Program-made: the position numbers and the translations under genes
The notes under the pieces: model-generated
Seen by the model: the letters and a program-made list of their open reading frames with translations, nothing else
Told to the model about the DNA's origin: nothing
Databases searched by the model: none
Shown: positions 53,230 to 61,567 of the stretch, piece after piece
Layout of the letters: each line of letters begins with the position of its first letter
How positions within the stretch are numbered: position 1 is the first letter of the stretch
Assembly (NCBI RefSeq): GCF_011421635.1
Contig: NZ_WTLI01000006.1
Span: 152,628 to 216,627 of the forward strand
Length of the DNA: 64,000 nt
DNA from: Paenibacillus turpanensis
Lineage (GTDB): Bacteria; Bacillota; Bacilli; Paenibacillales; YIM-B00363
Direction of reading: 5' to 3'

Positions 53230-53910
53230 TTACTCGGCGGCTTGGAGCTTTTGCTTCAATTGCTCGAGACTTTCTTCCACCCGCTGCTGCTTCACCGGAT
53301 CTGCTGCGGCATTAGTTGCAGCGTACGCACTATAGTTAGCCGGTTTGCGTGCCAGATCCGCCTCGATCTCCAGCTGCATAATTTTCTCTTCCATACGGTG
53401 GAATCCGCGGGATGCGCGTCCTCCGTCGATCGAATTGGAAACGGCCGTCTGCGCCAGCTGCTTCTTCGCTTTCGCCGCCTCTGCGCGTGCAGCAAGCTCG
53501 TTGCGTTTATTGCGGAGCTTGTAATACTCATCCTTCATTTCATGAAGCTGAGCCAACAGAGATTCCGCCTGAGCCTTTGCGCCTTCATGCATTTCACTTA
53601 ATTCCGCCGCGCGCTGCTCATACGTCAATTTCTCTTCAAGCAGCGCTCTTGCTCCAGCTTCGCTGCCTTCCTTCAATGCCGCAGCCGCCCGCGCCTCGCG
53701 TTCCGCCGCGTGCTTGCGTGCATCTTGAACGCGCTCCTGCAGCTTTCTCTCGCTCGCCATTTGTCTAGCAACCGTTACTTCCGCCTGAGCAATCTCCTCT
53801 TCCATATCGCGGATGTATTGATTCAGCATTACAACCGGATCCTCTACACGATCCAACAGCTCATGCACCGATGCTTTTGTCATATCCTTAATTCGTTGAA
53901 ATACTCCCAT
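53230..53910 (-). CDS. PspA/LiaH-family membrane-stress protein (copy A)
   Basis: A 226-residue PspA/IM30-family protein, almost entirely coiled coil: [57 protein letters not shown], then long heptad-rich helices. PspA proteins are ESCRT-III-like and form rods or rings on damaged membranes. ATG 53910 gives the usual MGVF start, 10 bases after AAGGAG. It probably ends the operon liaI-pspA-pspC-pspA; the 100 AT-rich bases before it show no terminator. Confidence 0.9.
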   Translation of the reverse strand: MGVFQRIKDMTKASVHELLDRVEDPVVMLNQYIRDMEEEIAQAEVTVARQMASERKLQERVQDARKHAAEREARAAAALKEGSEAGARALLEEKLTYEQRAAELSEMHEGAKAQAESLLAQLHEMKDEYYKLRNKRNELAARAEAAKAKKQLAQTAVSNSIDGGRASRGFHRMEEKIMQLEIEADLARKPANYSAYAATNAAADPVKQQRVEESLEQLKQKLQAAE

Positions 53911-54019
53911 TGTTTTCATTCTCCTTTAATTTTGAATTTGAATTTTGTTATATGTTTCATTCGAATTGGTATTGTTTATCATTAAATTGAAATTGGTTGT
54001 AATTGAATGGACGCCTCGC

Positions 54020-54514
54020 TTACTCTTTGGCAGCTGTCTCAAACTTCTCCAGCTTTGCGCGCAGCTCTTCGATTTCCTTGCGCATCGCCTTCACTTCCAT
54101 ACCGCTGAACATTTCATCCAGGTTGGAAGCAGGTGCCGCATGTCCTCCATTCGGTGCCGCTGACGGCCCGGAATGATATTGAGGGGCATGGCCAGCATTC
54201 CAGCTTGGAGCAGCATAGCCCTGTTGGCCTCCGTAATAAGGGCCGGAGTTGTAGCCATAATTCATATTCGCCCCACCGTAGTTTTTGTCACCGTAATGCG
54301 GGTGATCGAATGGTGGAATTCCTGCCGGATGCATGGGCTCCTTTGGGATGACCATGCAAGCCAGAAAATACAGGAATATTACGGCCCCCCCGGTTAATAC
54401 CGCCGTAACGATAACCAGCAGGCGAATCCACGTACTGTCGATTCCCATTACCTCCGCAAGTCCTCCGCATAGTCCGAACAACTTGCGGTCCTTTTGTGAA
54501 CGATACAGCTTCAT
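54020..54514 (-). CDS. PspC-domain membrane protein (copy B)
   Basis: A 164-residue protein: PspC domain at 1-~62 (LYRSQKDRKLFGLCGGLAEVMGIDSTWIRLLVIVTAVLTGGAVIFLYFLACMVIPKEP), a Gly/Tyr/Asn/His-rich linker (~65-125) and a C-terminal coiled coil (MEVKAMRKEIEELRAKLEKFETAA). It parallels copy A, with a different linker. The start overlaps the stop of the upstream pspA-like gene (ATGA), so the two are translationally coupled, supporting a physical partnership. Confidence 0.88.
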   Translation of the reverse strand: MKLYRSQKDRKLFGLCGGLAEVMGIDSTWIRLLVIVTAVLTGGAVIFLYFLACMVIPKEPMHPAGIPPFDHPHYGDKNYGGANMNYGYNSGPYYGGQQGYAAPSWNAGHAPQYHSGPSAAPNGGHAAPASNLDEMFSGMEVKAMRKEIEELRAKLEKFETAAKE

Positions 54515-55182
54515 CGTTGCTCCTCCTTCTCCAGCTTACGCTTCAATGCTTCCATCTCCCGCTCCAATGCAGCTCCGACTGCCGTACCCGCGCGGTACAT
54601 CGCCTGCTCGGTGAGCCTGCGCACATCCTGCAGCGCTTTCGCCTCATGCTCCAAGCCCGACAGCCGATCCTCAAGCCGGTCAAACACACGGCCGTTAATT
54701 CCTCTTCCGTAGGCAGCTCTCTCGTTCATGCGCATTTGCAGCCGAATCGATTCCATACGCGCAGCATAGTACTGCCGCTTGGAGTAAACCTCGTCGTAAT
54801 CTACCCGCATTTGACGAAGCTGCTCCTCAAGCTCGGCGATGGAGCTTTGTGCATTCGTATAAAGCTCCCGATACTGCTCCTCGCGTTCCTCGTACATCAT
54901 TTTCTCGGAAAGCGCCAGTCTTGCAAGAGCTTCCTCCCCCGCTTTCATCGCAAGCTCTGCTTGCCCTTCCCGCTTCTGCTTCTGCGCTTCCGCCGCCATC
55001 CATTGGCTGCGAAGTGATTCCGCATGCACCATTGCTTGACGGTATAAGCGATCGCTTGCTTCCATTCGCTCCCGCTGTGCGGCCAGGAAGCGGTCGATCA
55101 TTTTTACCGGATCCTCCGCCCCTTCCAGCATTTCATTCAGCGAGGCGACGCTGATATCTCTCATTCGTTTCATCACACTCAT
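54511..55182 (-). CDS. PspA-like membrane-stress protein (copy B)
   Basis: A 223-residue coiled-coil protein of the PspA/IM30 family, more divergent than copy A: MSVMKRMRDISVASLNEMLEGAEDPVKMIDRFLAAQRERMEASDRLYRQAM, then continuous helices rich in Arg, Glu, Ala and Gln. The N-terminal amphipathic helix that meets the membrane is basic and intact. ATG 55182 follows AAGGAGGGG. It is coupled to pspC copy B and probably assembles with copy A into mixed scaffolds, which is inference. Confidence 0.85.
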   Translation of the reverse strand: MSVMKRMRDISVASLNEMLEGAEDPVKMIDRFLAAQRERMEASDRLYRQAMVHAESLRSQWMAAEAQKQKREGQAELAMKAGEEALARLALSEKMMYEEREEQYRELYTNAQSSIAELEEQLRQMRVDYDEVYSKRQYYAARMESIRLQMRMNERAAYGRGINGRVFDRLEDRLSGLEHEAKALQDVRRLTEQAMYRAGTAVGAALEREMEALKRKLEKEEQR

Positions 55183-55194
55183 CGGTACCCCTCC

Positions 55195-55497
55195 TTAAAC
55201 CCGTTGCGAATTTGATTTTTTAAGTAAGTAGAAACCTCCGGCAATAAATCCCGCTGCTACCGCGAAGCCGATAAACCATGACATCGCTTGGGTCAGCATC
55301 AGCAATCCGACTGCAATCAGCGGCCATCCGAGCAGCCCCCGACCTTTGCGTACCGCTGCGTAACCAAGCGCAACGAACACGAAGGGAAACAGCCATTCCA
55401 TAATTGTGCCGATCTTAAGCCCGAATCGGTCGAGAACAATGATCCCGCCCAAGCCAATCAGCAGCACGCCAAGACCCGTGCTTTTATTCCATTTCAT
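55195..55497 (-). CDS. LiaI-like small membrane protein (copy A)
   Basis: A 100-residue protein with about four hydrophobic segments (STGLGVLLIGLGGIIVLDRFG, MEWLFPFVFVALGYAAVRKGRG, WPLIAVGLLMLTQAMSWFIGFAVAAGFIAGGFYLL) and a basic tail. It has the same size and position at the head of its operon as copy B. ATG 55497 stands ~8 bases after the AAGGTGGTGA region; two in-frame GTG codons lie within that region. Confidence 0.78.
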   Translation of the reverse strand: MKWNKSTGLGVLLIGLGGIIVLDRFGLKIGTIMEWLFPFVFVALGYAAVRKGRGLLGWPLIAVGLLMLTQAMSWFIGFAVAAGFIAGGFYLLKKSNSQRV

Positions 55498-55540
55498 TCC
55501 CGCTCTCACCACCTTTCGTGTTCGTCTTGCTTATGTTTAT

Positions 55541-55603
55541 ATCTTAGGCGATCTGAAGCCTTGCCAAAACGGACCGTCGACGGTTTTTCGCACTGGACCT
55601 AAG
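55541..55603 (-). promoter_or_regulatory. Lia-type stress promoter 1
   Basis: On the minus strand: TAGGTC-C-AGT (55596-55601 for TAGGTC), ACCGTCGA and GTCCGTTTTG, then -35 TTTTGG (55564-55569), exactly 17 bases and -10 TAAGAT (55541-55546). It matches promoter 2 block for block and drives liaI-pspA-pspC-pspA. The GTCC-GTGCGA stretch also recalls, from memory, the LiaR box of Bacillus liaI. Confidence 0.75.
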
Positions 55604-55649
55604 GCTAGGGATCATTCAGACCGCAGTGTAGGACAAGCCCCTAGAATGC

Positions 55650-55702
55650 AAAAAAAGACTGTCTTCTAAGCGCAGTACACGCCTATAAAAAACAGTCTTT
55701 TC
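55650..55702. terminator. Terminator of the Eis-like gene
   Basis: AAAAGACTGT and ACAGTCTTTT form a 10-bp stem with a long loop; the minus strand carries seven T after it. Confidence 0.75.
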
Positions 55703-55722
55703 CGAACCGAAAGATACCGTTA

Positions 55723-56931
55723 TTAAAAGAAATCCAGCAAGAACGTTTCCTCAGCCGGAAGCGCTTCGCTCCAAGCCTTTACCGCTTCATCTGAAGCACC
55801 GAGTCTGCCGGTTTGATGCAGCAACGCCGGCTTTTCCGCTCCCAATGCAATGGCGCTGAATTCCTGAATGCCGCACTCCAGCCAAGCCGCCTCGGCATGG
55901 CTTGCACGAATACGCTGGTCATCCGCTGCTCCTCGTTCCAGTAGTATCGCGCGCCCATCCTTTACCTGCCACACATATGAGCCCACATTCCATGGTGCAT
56001 ACGGATCCTCAATCGTAAGCCCCAGCTTCCCTTCATAATTTGAAGCAAAAGCCAGCTGACCTGCAAAGGACTCTACGTCCACCACCCGAAACATGAAATA
56101 AGGCTCGATTTCCTGTTTAATACGCGGATCACTTAGTAAGAACGGCAGCCGGTCGGAAGCCGGAACCGTTGCTTTCACTTCATTTACCATCGAATCGTGG
56201 TTTGCGATAAAACGCCATAACGCCGTTCTAGCCTCTTCATCCAGCCAAACCAGCTCTTTTACGGACATCGTTTTCTTTTCCACGCTATAAATCAAGTACC
56301 CGGCAGGTGTCCCTGCTTCACTGCGGTATACAACCGTATGCCCTGTTTTTCTGCGCAGCACCGATGTCTTCCACCAATGCTCATCCCTCACCAGCATGCC
56401 GTTATAGCGCCTAGCAAACTCTCCATACATCCGGTTAAGCAGCGGCCATTCTTTCGCGGCGTCCACACGCTCATAGGATCCGGCACATTTCCAACGAAGA
56501 ACAGGAGAAAGCTGCTCGCCGGAAATCGTATAATGCTTCAACTCCGTCATCATTTCCCAACCAAACTTACGATAGAACGGGAAGGAAAAGGGCGCAAGCA
56601 TGGATACCGCTTCTCCCCGCTCCTTCATCATCTTCAGGCAGTGCACCAGCAGCGCTTCCACCTTACCCGTGCGCCGGTACTCCGGCCAGGTGGCCACACC
56701 TGCAACGCCGCTCATCCGGTGTGCCTGCCCTCTTATAAAGACTTGCAAAGGGATCGTCACAGCGGCAGAGGTTAACGTATTCCCTTCAAAATTTCCCCAA
56801 AGCCATTCCGTTTTCGCGTTCGCCCTGCGTGCCGCCAAATCCTCTTTACTCAATACATATTGAAACGAAAATTGGTGCAAACGGTACAAGTCATCCAATT
56901 CTTCATAACGCAGGTTTCGTATTTCCCCCAT
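55723..56931 (-). CDS. Eis-type GNAT acetyltransferase
   Basis: A 402-residue protein with Eis architecture: N-terminal GNAT (RMSGVAGVATWPEYRRTGKVEALLVHCLKMMKERGEAVSMLAPFSFPFYRKFGWE), a second GNAT-like central domain and a C-terminal SCP2-like domain. Eis enzymes acetylate amines on aminoglycosides or proteins; the native substrate here is unknown, and resistance should not be assumed. ATG 56931. It stands alone between its terminator and the divergent NlpC/P60 gene. Confidence 0.88.
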   Translation of the reverse strand: MGEIRNLRYEELDDLYRLHQFSFQYVLSKEDLAARRANAKTEWLWGNFEGNTLTSAAVTIPLQVFIRGQAHRMSGVAGVATWPEYRRTGKVEALLVHCLKMMKERGEAVSMLAPFSFPFYRKFGWEMMTELKHYTISGEQLSPVLRWKCAGSYERVDAAKEWPLLNRMYGEFARRYNGMLVRDEHWWKTSVLRRKTGHTVVYRSEAGTPAGYLIYSVEKKTMSVKELVWLDEEARTALWRFIANHDSMVNEVKATVPASDRLPFLLSDPRIKQEIEPYFMFRVVDVESFAGQLAFASNYEGKLGLTIEDPYAPWNVGSYVWQVKDGRAILLERGAADDQRIRASHAEAAWLECGIQEFSAIALGAEKPALLHQTGRLGASDEAVKAWSEALPAEETFLLDFF

Positions 56932-57019
56932 CTGAAAACAATTCCTCCTCTTATTTATAAAATTACCATGGAAATAAGGAAATTGGCATAACTTTCAACA
57001 CTTCTACCATAATTGGCTG

Positions 57020-57028
57020 TGATATAAT
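57020..57028 (+). promoter_or_regulatory. Extended -10 promoter of the NlpC/P60 gene
   Basis: TG-A-TATAAT at 57020-57028 is a consensus extended -10 element, 70 bases before the start codon. No good -35 is visible, as is usual for this class. Confidence 0.55.
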
Positions 57029-57097
57029 AGCGTTGCCAGCAGGTAACTGTAATGGCACACCCTACATCCAAATCCATTCTACAGCAGGAGGGTAAAC

Positions 57098-58081
57098 ATG
57101 AAAAGAAACGGTACAAGAAAAACATTATTGCTCACACTTAGTGCGACCTTGTTCGCTGGAACAGCTTTTGTCGCATCCACGACAGAAGCACAGGCTGCCA
57201 CATCCGCCCAAGTGATCAGCGGAGTGAACTTCCGAACCGAGCCGTCGACCTCCGGAGATAAAATTAGAATGCTCTCCAAATCGGAAACGGTTACCATCGT
57301 AGACAAGGTCAATTCTTATTGGTACAAAATTAAAGACCACAAAGGCGTAACCGGCTATGTTTCCACTAGTGAGAAATACTTAAAGCTGGAGGAGCCGGAA
57401 GTCGAGATCGATGCGAATGGTGAAGTTGTACGCAGTGTATCCTTCCGTAAAGGTCCTTCTACCGATTACGACCGCATTCGCTATCTGAAGAGCGGAGAAG
57501 ATATCGAAATTATTGATGAGGTTAATAACTATTGGTATAAGATTAAGGATCAAAACGGTGAAATCGGCTACGTTTCCTCCAATGAGAAATACATTGAATC
57601 TGACTATGTTTCAGTTTCTGCAGCTGCTTCGCAAAGCAAATCCGCGTTAATCGATAAGGTCGTACAAGCCGGTATGAACTACTTAGGCACGCCTTACGAA
57701 TTTGGTTCTAATCGGAACACAACGAAAACCTTCGATTGCTCCGATTTGGTCCGCCACATTTATAAAGAGGGCGCCGACATTGTGATCCCTACGAACTCCC
57801 GTTCACAAGGCGATTTTATTAAGGATAACGGCACTGTTGTAAAAAGCATCAGCCAGCTTAAGCGCGGGGATCTCATTTTCTTCATGGCTTACAAAGGAAT
57901 CGACGGAAGCAATTACGAAGAAATTAATAAATCATCGCAGCGAATTACCCACGTAGCTATGTATCTTGGTAACGGGAAAATGTTGAATACATATTCCAAT
58001 AAGTCTGGCGGTGTCATCATCGATACACTTGACAGCCACTGGGTTCATCGGTTCTTGTTTGGTGGCAGCGTAATTAAATAA
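57098..58081 (+). CDS. Secreted SH3 / NlpC-P60 cell-wall hydrolase
   Basis: A 327-residue exported protein: signal peptide (1-~33, ending AQAA), two bacterial SH3 domains (~35-100 and ~110-170) that bind wall peptides, and a C-terminal NlpC/P60 domain (~185-327) with Cys214 in FDCSDLVRHIY and His285 in THVAMYLG. NlpC/P60 enzymes cut gamma-D-Glu-diamino acid bonds in peptidoglycan stem peptides. AGGAGGG precedes ATG 57098. It is monocistronic. Confidence 0.93.
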   Translation: MKRNGTRKTLLLTLSATLFAGTAFVASTTEAQAATSAQVISGVNFRTEPSTSGDKIRMLSKSETVTIVDKVNSYWYKIKDHKGVTGYVSTSEKYLKLEEPEVEIDANGEVVRSVSFRKGPSTDYDRIRYLKSGEDIEIIDEVNNYWYKIKDQNGEIGYVSSNEKYIESDYVSVSAAASQSKSALIDKVVQAGMNYLGTPYEFGSNRNTTKTFDCSDLVRHIYKEGADIVIPTNSRSQGDFIKDNGTVVKSISQLKRGDLIFFMAYKGIDGSNYEEINKSSQRITHVAMYLGNGKMLNTYSNKSGGVIIDTLDSHWVHRFLFGGSVIK

Positions 58082-58089
58082 TATTCAAT

Positions 58090-58126
58090 AAAAATGGCTG
58101 TACTCCTCTGCGGGTACAGCCATTCT
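58090..58126. terminator. Terminator after the NlpC/P60 gene
   Basis: AATGGCTGTAC...GTACAGCCATT, an 11-bp stem, 10 bases after the stop; the T run is short, with an A run on the other side. Confidence 0.7.
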
Positions 58127-58174
58127 CATTATACAGTTCCTGTCATTGTCATCAGGTGTGGGAGGCAGCCGTGA

Positions 58175-59077
58175 TTAGTGAATCGCTTTTTTCTTAAAGC
58201 GTCCGCCCTTCACATCGTGGATATTGCCAATAGCCAAAAACGCTTGAGGATCAAGCTCCTCCACAATGGACTTCAGCTTCGCCTCTTCCAGCCTTGTAAT
58301 AACGCAGAAAACTACATTTTTACGTCCTCCAGTGAAGCCGCCCTCTCCATGCAGATAAGTAACACCCCTGCCCAAACGATCCAGCAGTGCATCGCCGATT
58401 GTTCTGGAGTGATCGCTAATAATCCACACCGATTTCGATTCATCCAAGCCCTCGATCGTTAAATCCATCATTTTAAAGGCAATATAGTACGCAATGAGAG
58501 AGTACATCGCACTTTCCCAACCGAACACAAAGCCCGCGCTGCCTAAAATAAAGACGTTGAGAAACATAACGACTTCTCCAACGGAGAATGGTGTTGCCCG
58601 GTTCGCCAAAATTGCCACGATCTCTGTCCCGTCCAGCGATCCGCCGGAGCGAATCACTAGACCGATGCCAATTCCAAGCGTGATCCCCCCAAACACCGCA
58701 GCAAGCAGCGGATCAAGCGTAATTGCATCCACCGAGTGAAGCAGCGAGGTGCCCACCGACATTACAACAACTCCGAATAACGTGGAGAGAGCAAACGTTT
58801 TTCCAATCTGCTTATATCCGATAAACAAAAACGGAAGATTCAGCACGAAGAGAAATAATCCTAATGGTAACCCGGACAGATGGGAGCTGATAATCGATAA
58901 ACCGACAACTCCGCCATCGATAATTTGATTTGGGACCAGAAACAGCTCAAGCCCGATCGAAACAAGGGAAGCACCTATGAAAATAGTGATGCCTCTTTTC
59001 AGCAGCTTGACCAGTGTCGTTTTCCGATGCTGAACACCTTTTTTCCCTTTTGGCTTCACAGATGTCTTTGGTGTCAT
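58175..59077 (-). CDS. YitT-family membrane protein
   Basis: A 300-residue protein: five or six membrane helices (YitT/DUF161, with VPNQIIDGGVVGLSIISSHLSGLPLGLFLFVLNLPFL and GGSLDGTEIVAILANR), then a cytoplasmic DUF2179 domain (~220-290, DALLDRLGRGVTYLHGEGGFTGGRKNVVFCVITR). The family is frequent in Bacillota with no firm biochemical role. The basic N-terminus is cytoplasmic. Single gene; GGGGGG precedes the start. Confidence 0.88.
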   Translation of the reverse strand: MTPKTSVKPKGKKGVQHRKTTLVKLLKRGITIFIGASLVSIGLELFLVPNQIIDGGVVGLSIISSHLSGLPLGLFLFVLNLPFLFIGYKQIGKTFALSTLFGVVVMSVGTSLLHSVDAITLDPLLAAVFGGITLGIGIGLVIRSGGSLDGTEIVAILANRATPFSVGEVVMFLNVFILGSAGFVFGWESAMYSLIAYYIAFKMMDLTIEGLDESKSVWIISDHSRTIGDALLDRLGRGVTYLHGEGGFTGGRKNVVFCVITRLEEAKLKSIVEELDPQAFLAIGNIHDVKGGRFKKKAIH

Positions 59078-59354
59078 CCAACCCCCCCTTTTTTATGTTT
59101 GCATTCCTATATTGTATAGGAAGGGAGAGCTTGAGGGCAACCTTGCTATATCCTAGGCCTCTTTATACTGTTTGCGATCGGAACCTGGACCCGGTACCCT
59201 CCAGCTCCAATTTTTCTGCTTACCCTCAAGAAACTTCACTCCCTAGAAAACAGGAATGACCGATATCCCCATTGTGGAATACCGGCCCTTTTCCTATGCA
59301 TTCTTATCTATTTTTCATAACATTAATAATAAATCTCATTAGTTATTTCTACAT

Positions 59355-60584
59355 TTAAGCATCGATATTGGCCAAATCAATCTTCGCTTTACCGCCTGCG
59401 CCTATCCATGACTTTTTCCATTGTACTTGAATGATGGCAACCAGCAAAATACACGCCACGGCAATCGCACTCAGTACCAGGAAACCAGGTGTAAACGAAC
59501 CGGTAGACAGCTTCAAGTTTCCAAGAATTTTCGGAAGGAAATAACCGCCCAATCCGCCTGCTGCGCCAACGATCCCGGTAATGACGCCGATTTCCTTCTG
59601 AAAGCGCTGTGGTACGAGCTGAAACACGGAGCCGTTGCCCATTCCTAAACCCATCATTCCGATGAAAAGAAGCGCTGTAACGATATTTAACGAAGGAAGC
59701 GTGGATACCCCTGCCATCATGACCGCGACGACCCCATAGAGAATAACAAGCATCCGAACCCCGCCGATTTTATCTGCCAGCCAGCCCCCGACCGGACGGA
59801 AAAAGCTTCCTGCAATAACGCAAATGGTTGTGAAATCAGCGGCTTGAACAGGTGACAAACCGTATTGCGTATTAAAGAAAATAGTCAAATAGCTGGTCAT
59901 ACCGACAAAGCCGCCGAAGGTCACACTATAGAGGATACAGAAAAACCAGGTGTCCTTTTGCCCCAATACGGCGGCGTAATCAGCAAATTTCTTTGGAGCC
60001 GGCTGCTCCGGGCTGTCTTTCGCCAGTAAACTGAATACGATAAAAGTGATTACGATTGGGATGAGCGCGAACCCGAACACAATATGCCAATCACCATAAT
60101 GCTGCGCGATACGATTCGCAAACAAAGTTGTAAAAATGGTACCGCTATTTCCCGCACCGGCAATTCCCATCGCTAACCCTTGATACTGTGGAGGATACCA
60201 GCGGCTTGCAAGCGGCAGCGCGGCGGCAAAGCTCGCTCCTGCTACGCCTAAGAGAAGAGCAACAACGTACAGTTCATTCAGTGTCGTAGCAAACTGCCAG
60301 CCCCAAATAAGCGGCACCATGGTAACGATCATTCCGATCTGGCCGGTGCGCTTCGGGCCGATAAAGTCAGTCATCCATCCGAGCACTAGACGAAGGATCG
60401 ACCCGCCTAGTACCGGAAGGGCTACTAAATTCGCTTTCTGTGCCGCGTCTAAATTATGTTCATTTGCAATGATGACGGACAACGGACCAAGCAAGACCCA
60501 AATCATAAAGCTGATGTCAAAATACAGGAAAGATGTGAACAATGACGGCTTATGCCCTACTTTAAGAAAGCTTTGTTTTTCCAT
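59355..60584 (-). CDS. narK: NarK-type nitrate/nitrite transporter
   Basis: A 409-residue major-facilitator protein with 12 membrane helices. It carries the nitrate signatures [20 protein letters not shown] (with AGAGN just before) and [17 protein letters not shown]. It moves nitrate in or exchanges nitrate and nitrite. The leader holds two ANTAR-type hairpins and a terminator (60641-60717), and an ANTAR protein is encoded divergently, so transport should depend on antitermination. MobA nearby supplies the molybdenum cofactor for a nitrate reductase not in this window. Confidence 0.93.
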   Translation of the reverse strand: MEKQSFLKVGHKPSLFTSFLYFDISFMIWVLLGPLSVIIANEHNLDAAQKANLVALPVLGGSILRLVLGWMTDFIGPKRTGQIGMIVTMVPLIWGWQFATTLNELYVVALLLGVAGASFAAALPLASRWYPPQYQGLAMGIAGAGNSGTIFTTLFANRIAQHYGDWHIVFGFALIPIVITFIVFSLLAKDSPEQPAPKKFADYAAVLGQKDTWFFCILYSVTFGGFVGMTSYLTIFFNTQYGLSPVQAADFTTICVIAGSFFRPVGGWLADKIGGVRMLVILYGVVAVMMAGVSTLPSLNIVTALLFIGMMGLGMGNGSVFQLVPQRFQKEIGVITGIVGAAGGLGGYFLPKILGNLKLSTGSFTPGFLVLSAIAVACILLVAIIQVQWKKSWIGAGGKAKIDLANIDA

Positions 60585-60640
60585 ACGCGATCCTCTCCCT
60601 TGTAAATCCGATTTTATCTCTTATACTGCCGGAAACCACA

Positions 60641-60717
60641 AAAAGCCAACGTTATCCCATCCTCCAGGATTAATCGTTGGCCCCATTGCCAGACTGCAAA
60701 CACCCCATTGTATTTGC
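60641..60717 (-). promoter_or_regulatory. ANTAR-type antitermination leader of narK
   Basis: On the minus strand: hairpin P1, stem GCAAA(T)ACA/TGTTTGC with hexaloop ATGGGG (60696-60717); hairpin P2, stem TGGC/GCCA with hexaloop AATGGG (60678-60691). Both loops have A at position 1 and G at position 4, the ANTAR-target rule. The 3' arm of P2 lies inside the 5' arm of an intrinsic terminator, GCCAACG...CGTTGGC-TTTTT (60641-60681), so P2 and terminator exclude each other. The gene starts ~55 bases on. Confidence 0.85.
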
Positions 60718-60759
60718 AAGAATATTTTTCGTGTTCCTCACGTCTTTGTGATTGCTTTG

Positions 60760-60789
60760 ATTATAACTACTCCACTGCATTCATGTCAA
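60760..60789 (-). promoter_or_regulatory. Near-consensus narK promoter
   Basis: TTGACA (60784-60789), 18 bases, TATAAT (60760-60765) on the minus strand. Such a strong promoter ahead of a terminator fits control by antitermination rather than initiation. Confidence 0.8.
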
Positions 60790-60820
60790 TAAACTTTACA
60801 CAAAAACTTTTTATGTTCAT

Positions 60821-60833
60821 TAAACGTCGTTTA
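60821..60833. promoter_or_regulatory. TAAACG-T-CGTTTA dyad in the narK/ANTAR intergenic region
   Basis: A perfect 6-bp inverted repeat about 50 bases before the ANTAR gene, near its probable -35 region. The binding protein is unknown. Confidence 0.45.
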
Positions 60834-60880
60834 GTGATATATTTATGTTATATAAAATGCCATACGGCAGGTGGTTTGAT

Positions 60881-61567
60881 ATGCTGCAGCATTTATTAAT
60901 TATTCGCCATGCTCCAACTGTGCCGCCATTGTATCCTCAAGAGAATGAGCCTAAGCACACTATGGACAATCTTGGTCCTACAAAGGAAAGAATGATACTC
61001 CCCAAGGGAGCAGAGACAAAACCGATATCACCAGAGCAGCTTCTTACAGAAGCCGGGTTACGCTTTAAGCATGCAACAGATGTTACATCCTGCGAGGACC
61101 AAATTAGACATTGTGATGCTGTGCTTCTTTGCGTTCCGACGGAAAAGCTGGATCCCTGGATTTCTTCCCTGATGAAGCTAAAAGAACTCCCTATTCTATG
61201 GTGGTGCGAAGAATTGAATGTAGCCCACAGTTGTAAAATTCACACCGACATCGATGGCATGCTTGTCCCTAGCATGACGGTACCACAGCTGCATTACTCG
61301 TTGTTGGTCGCTTCTCAGCATTATTTAGCGCGTACGCAATGGAAAAAAGAACGAGAGCAGCTTCTAGCCCGTTTAGAGGAACGTAAATGGATTGACCGTG
61401 CTAAAGGTATTCTTTGTGAAATTAAAAAGATTAATGAAGTGGAAGCTTATGAATTTCTGCGCAAACAGGCGATGAATGATCGCAAGCGCCTAGTCGACGT
61501 TGCCGTCTCCATCGTGAAAGTGTATGATTTGCTCAGAGAACAGGATGGAGGAGACCGATCAAAATGA
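60881..61567 (+). CDS. ANTAR-domain RNA-binding antiterminator
   Basis: A 228-residue protein. The C-terminal ~60 residues are an ANTAR domain (LARLEERKWIDRAKGILCEIKKINEVEAYEFLRKQAMNDRKRLVDVAVSIVKVYDLL), preceded by a coiled coil. The N-terminal ~150 residues look like a degenerate receiver-like sensor; no phospho-acceptor Asp is obvious, so it may sense a ligand or partner rather than phosphate. ANTAR proteins bind paired hexaloop hairpins to prevent termination, and exactly such a leader precedes the divergent narK. ATG 60881 follows AGGTGG by 6 bases. Its stop overlaps the next start (ATGA). Confidence 0.88.
   Translation: MLQHLLIIRHAPTVPPLYPQENEPKHTMDNLGPTKERMILPKGAETKPISPEQLLTEAGLRFKHATDVTSCEDQIRHCDAVLLCVPTEKLDPWISSLMKLKELPILWWCEELNVAHSCKIHTDIDGMLVPSMTVPQLHYSLLVASQHYLARTQWKKEREQLLARLEERKWIDRAKGILCEIKKINEVEAYEFLRKQAMNDRKRLVDVAVSIVKVYDLLREQDGGDRSK

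Noticed and set aside
59078..59354. Hairpin between narK and the YitT gene as a narK terminator
   Set aside because: A stem with wobble pairs is present, but no T run follows on the relevant strand; nothing else supportable was seen in this gap.
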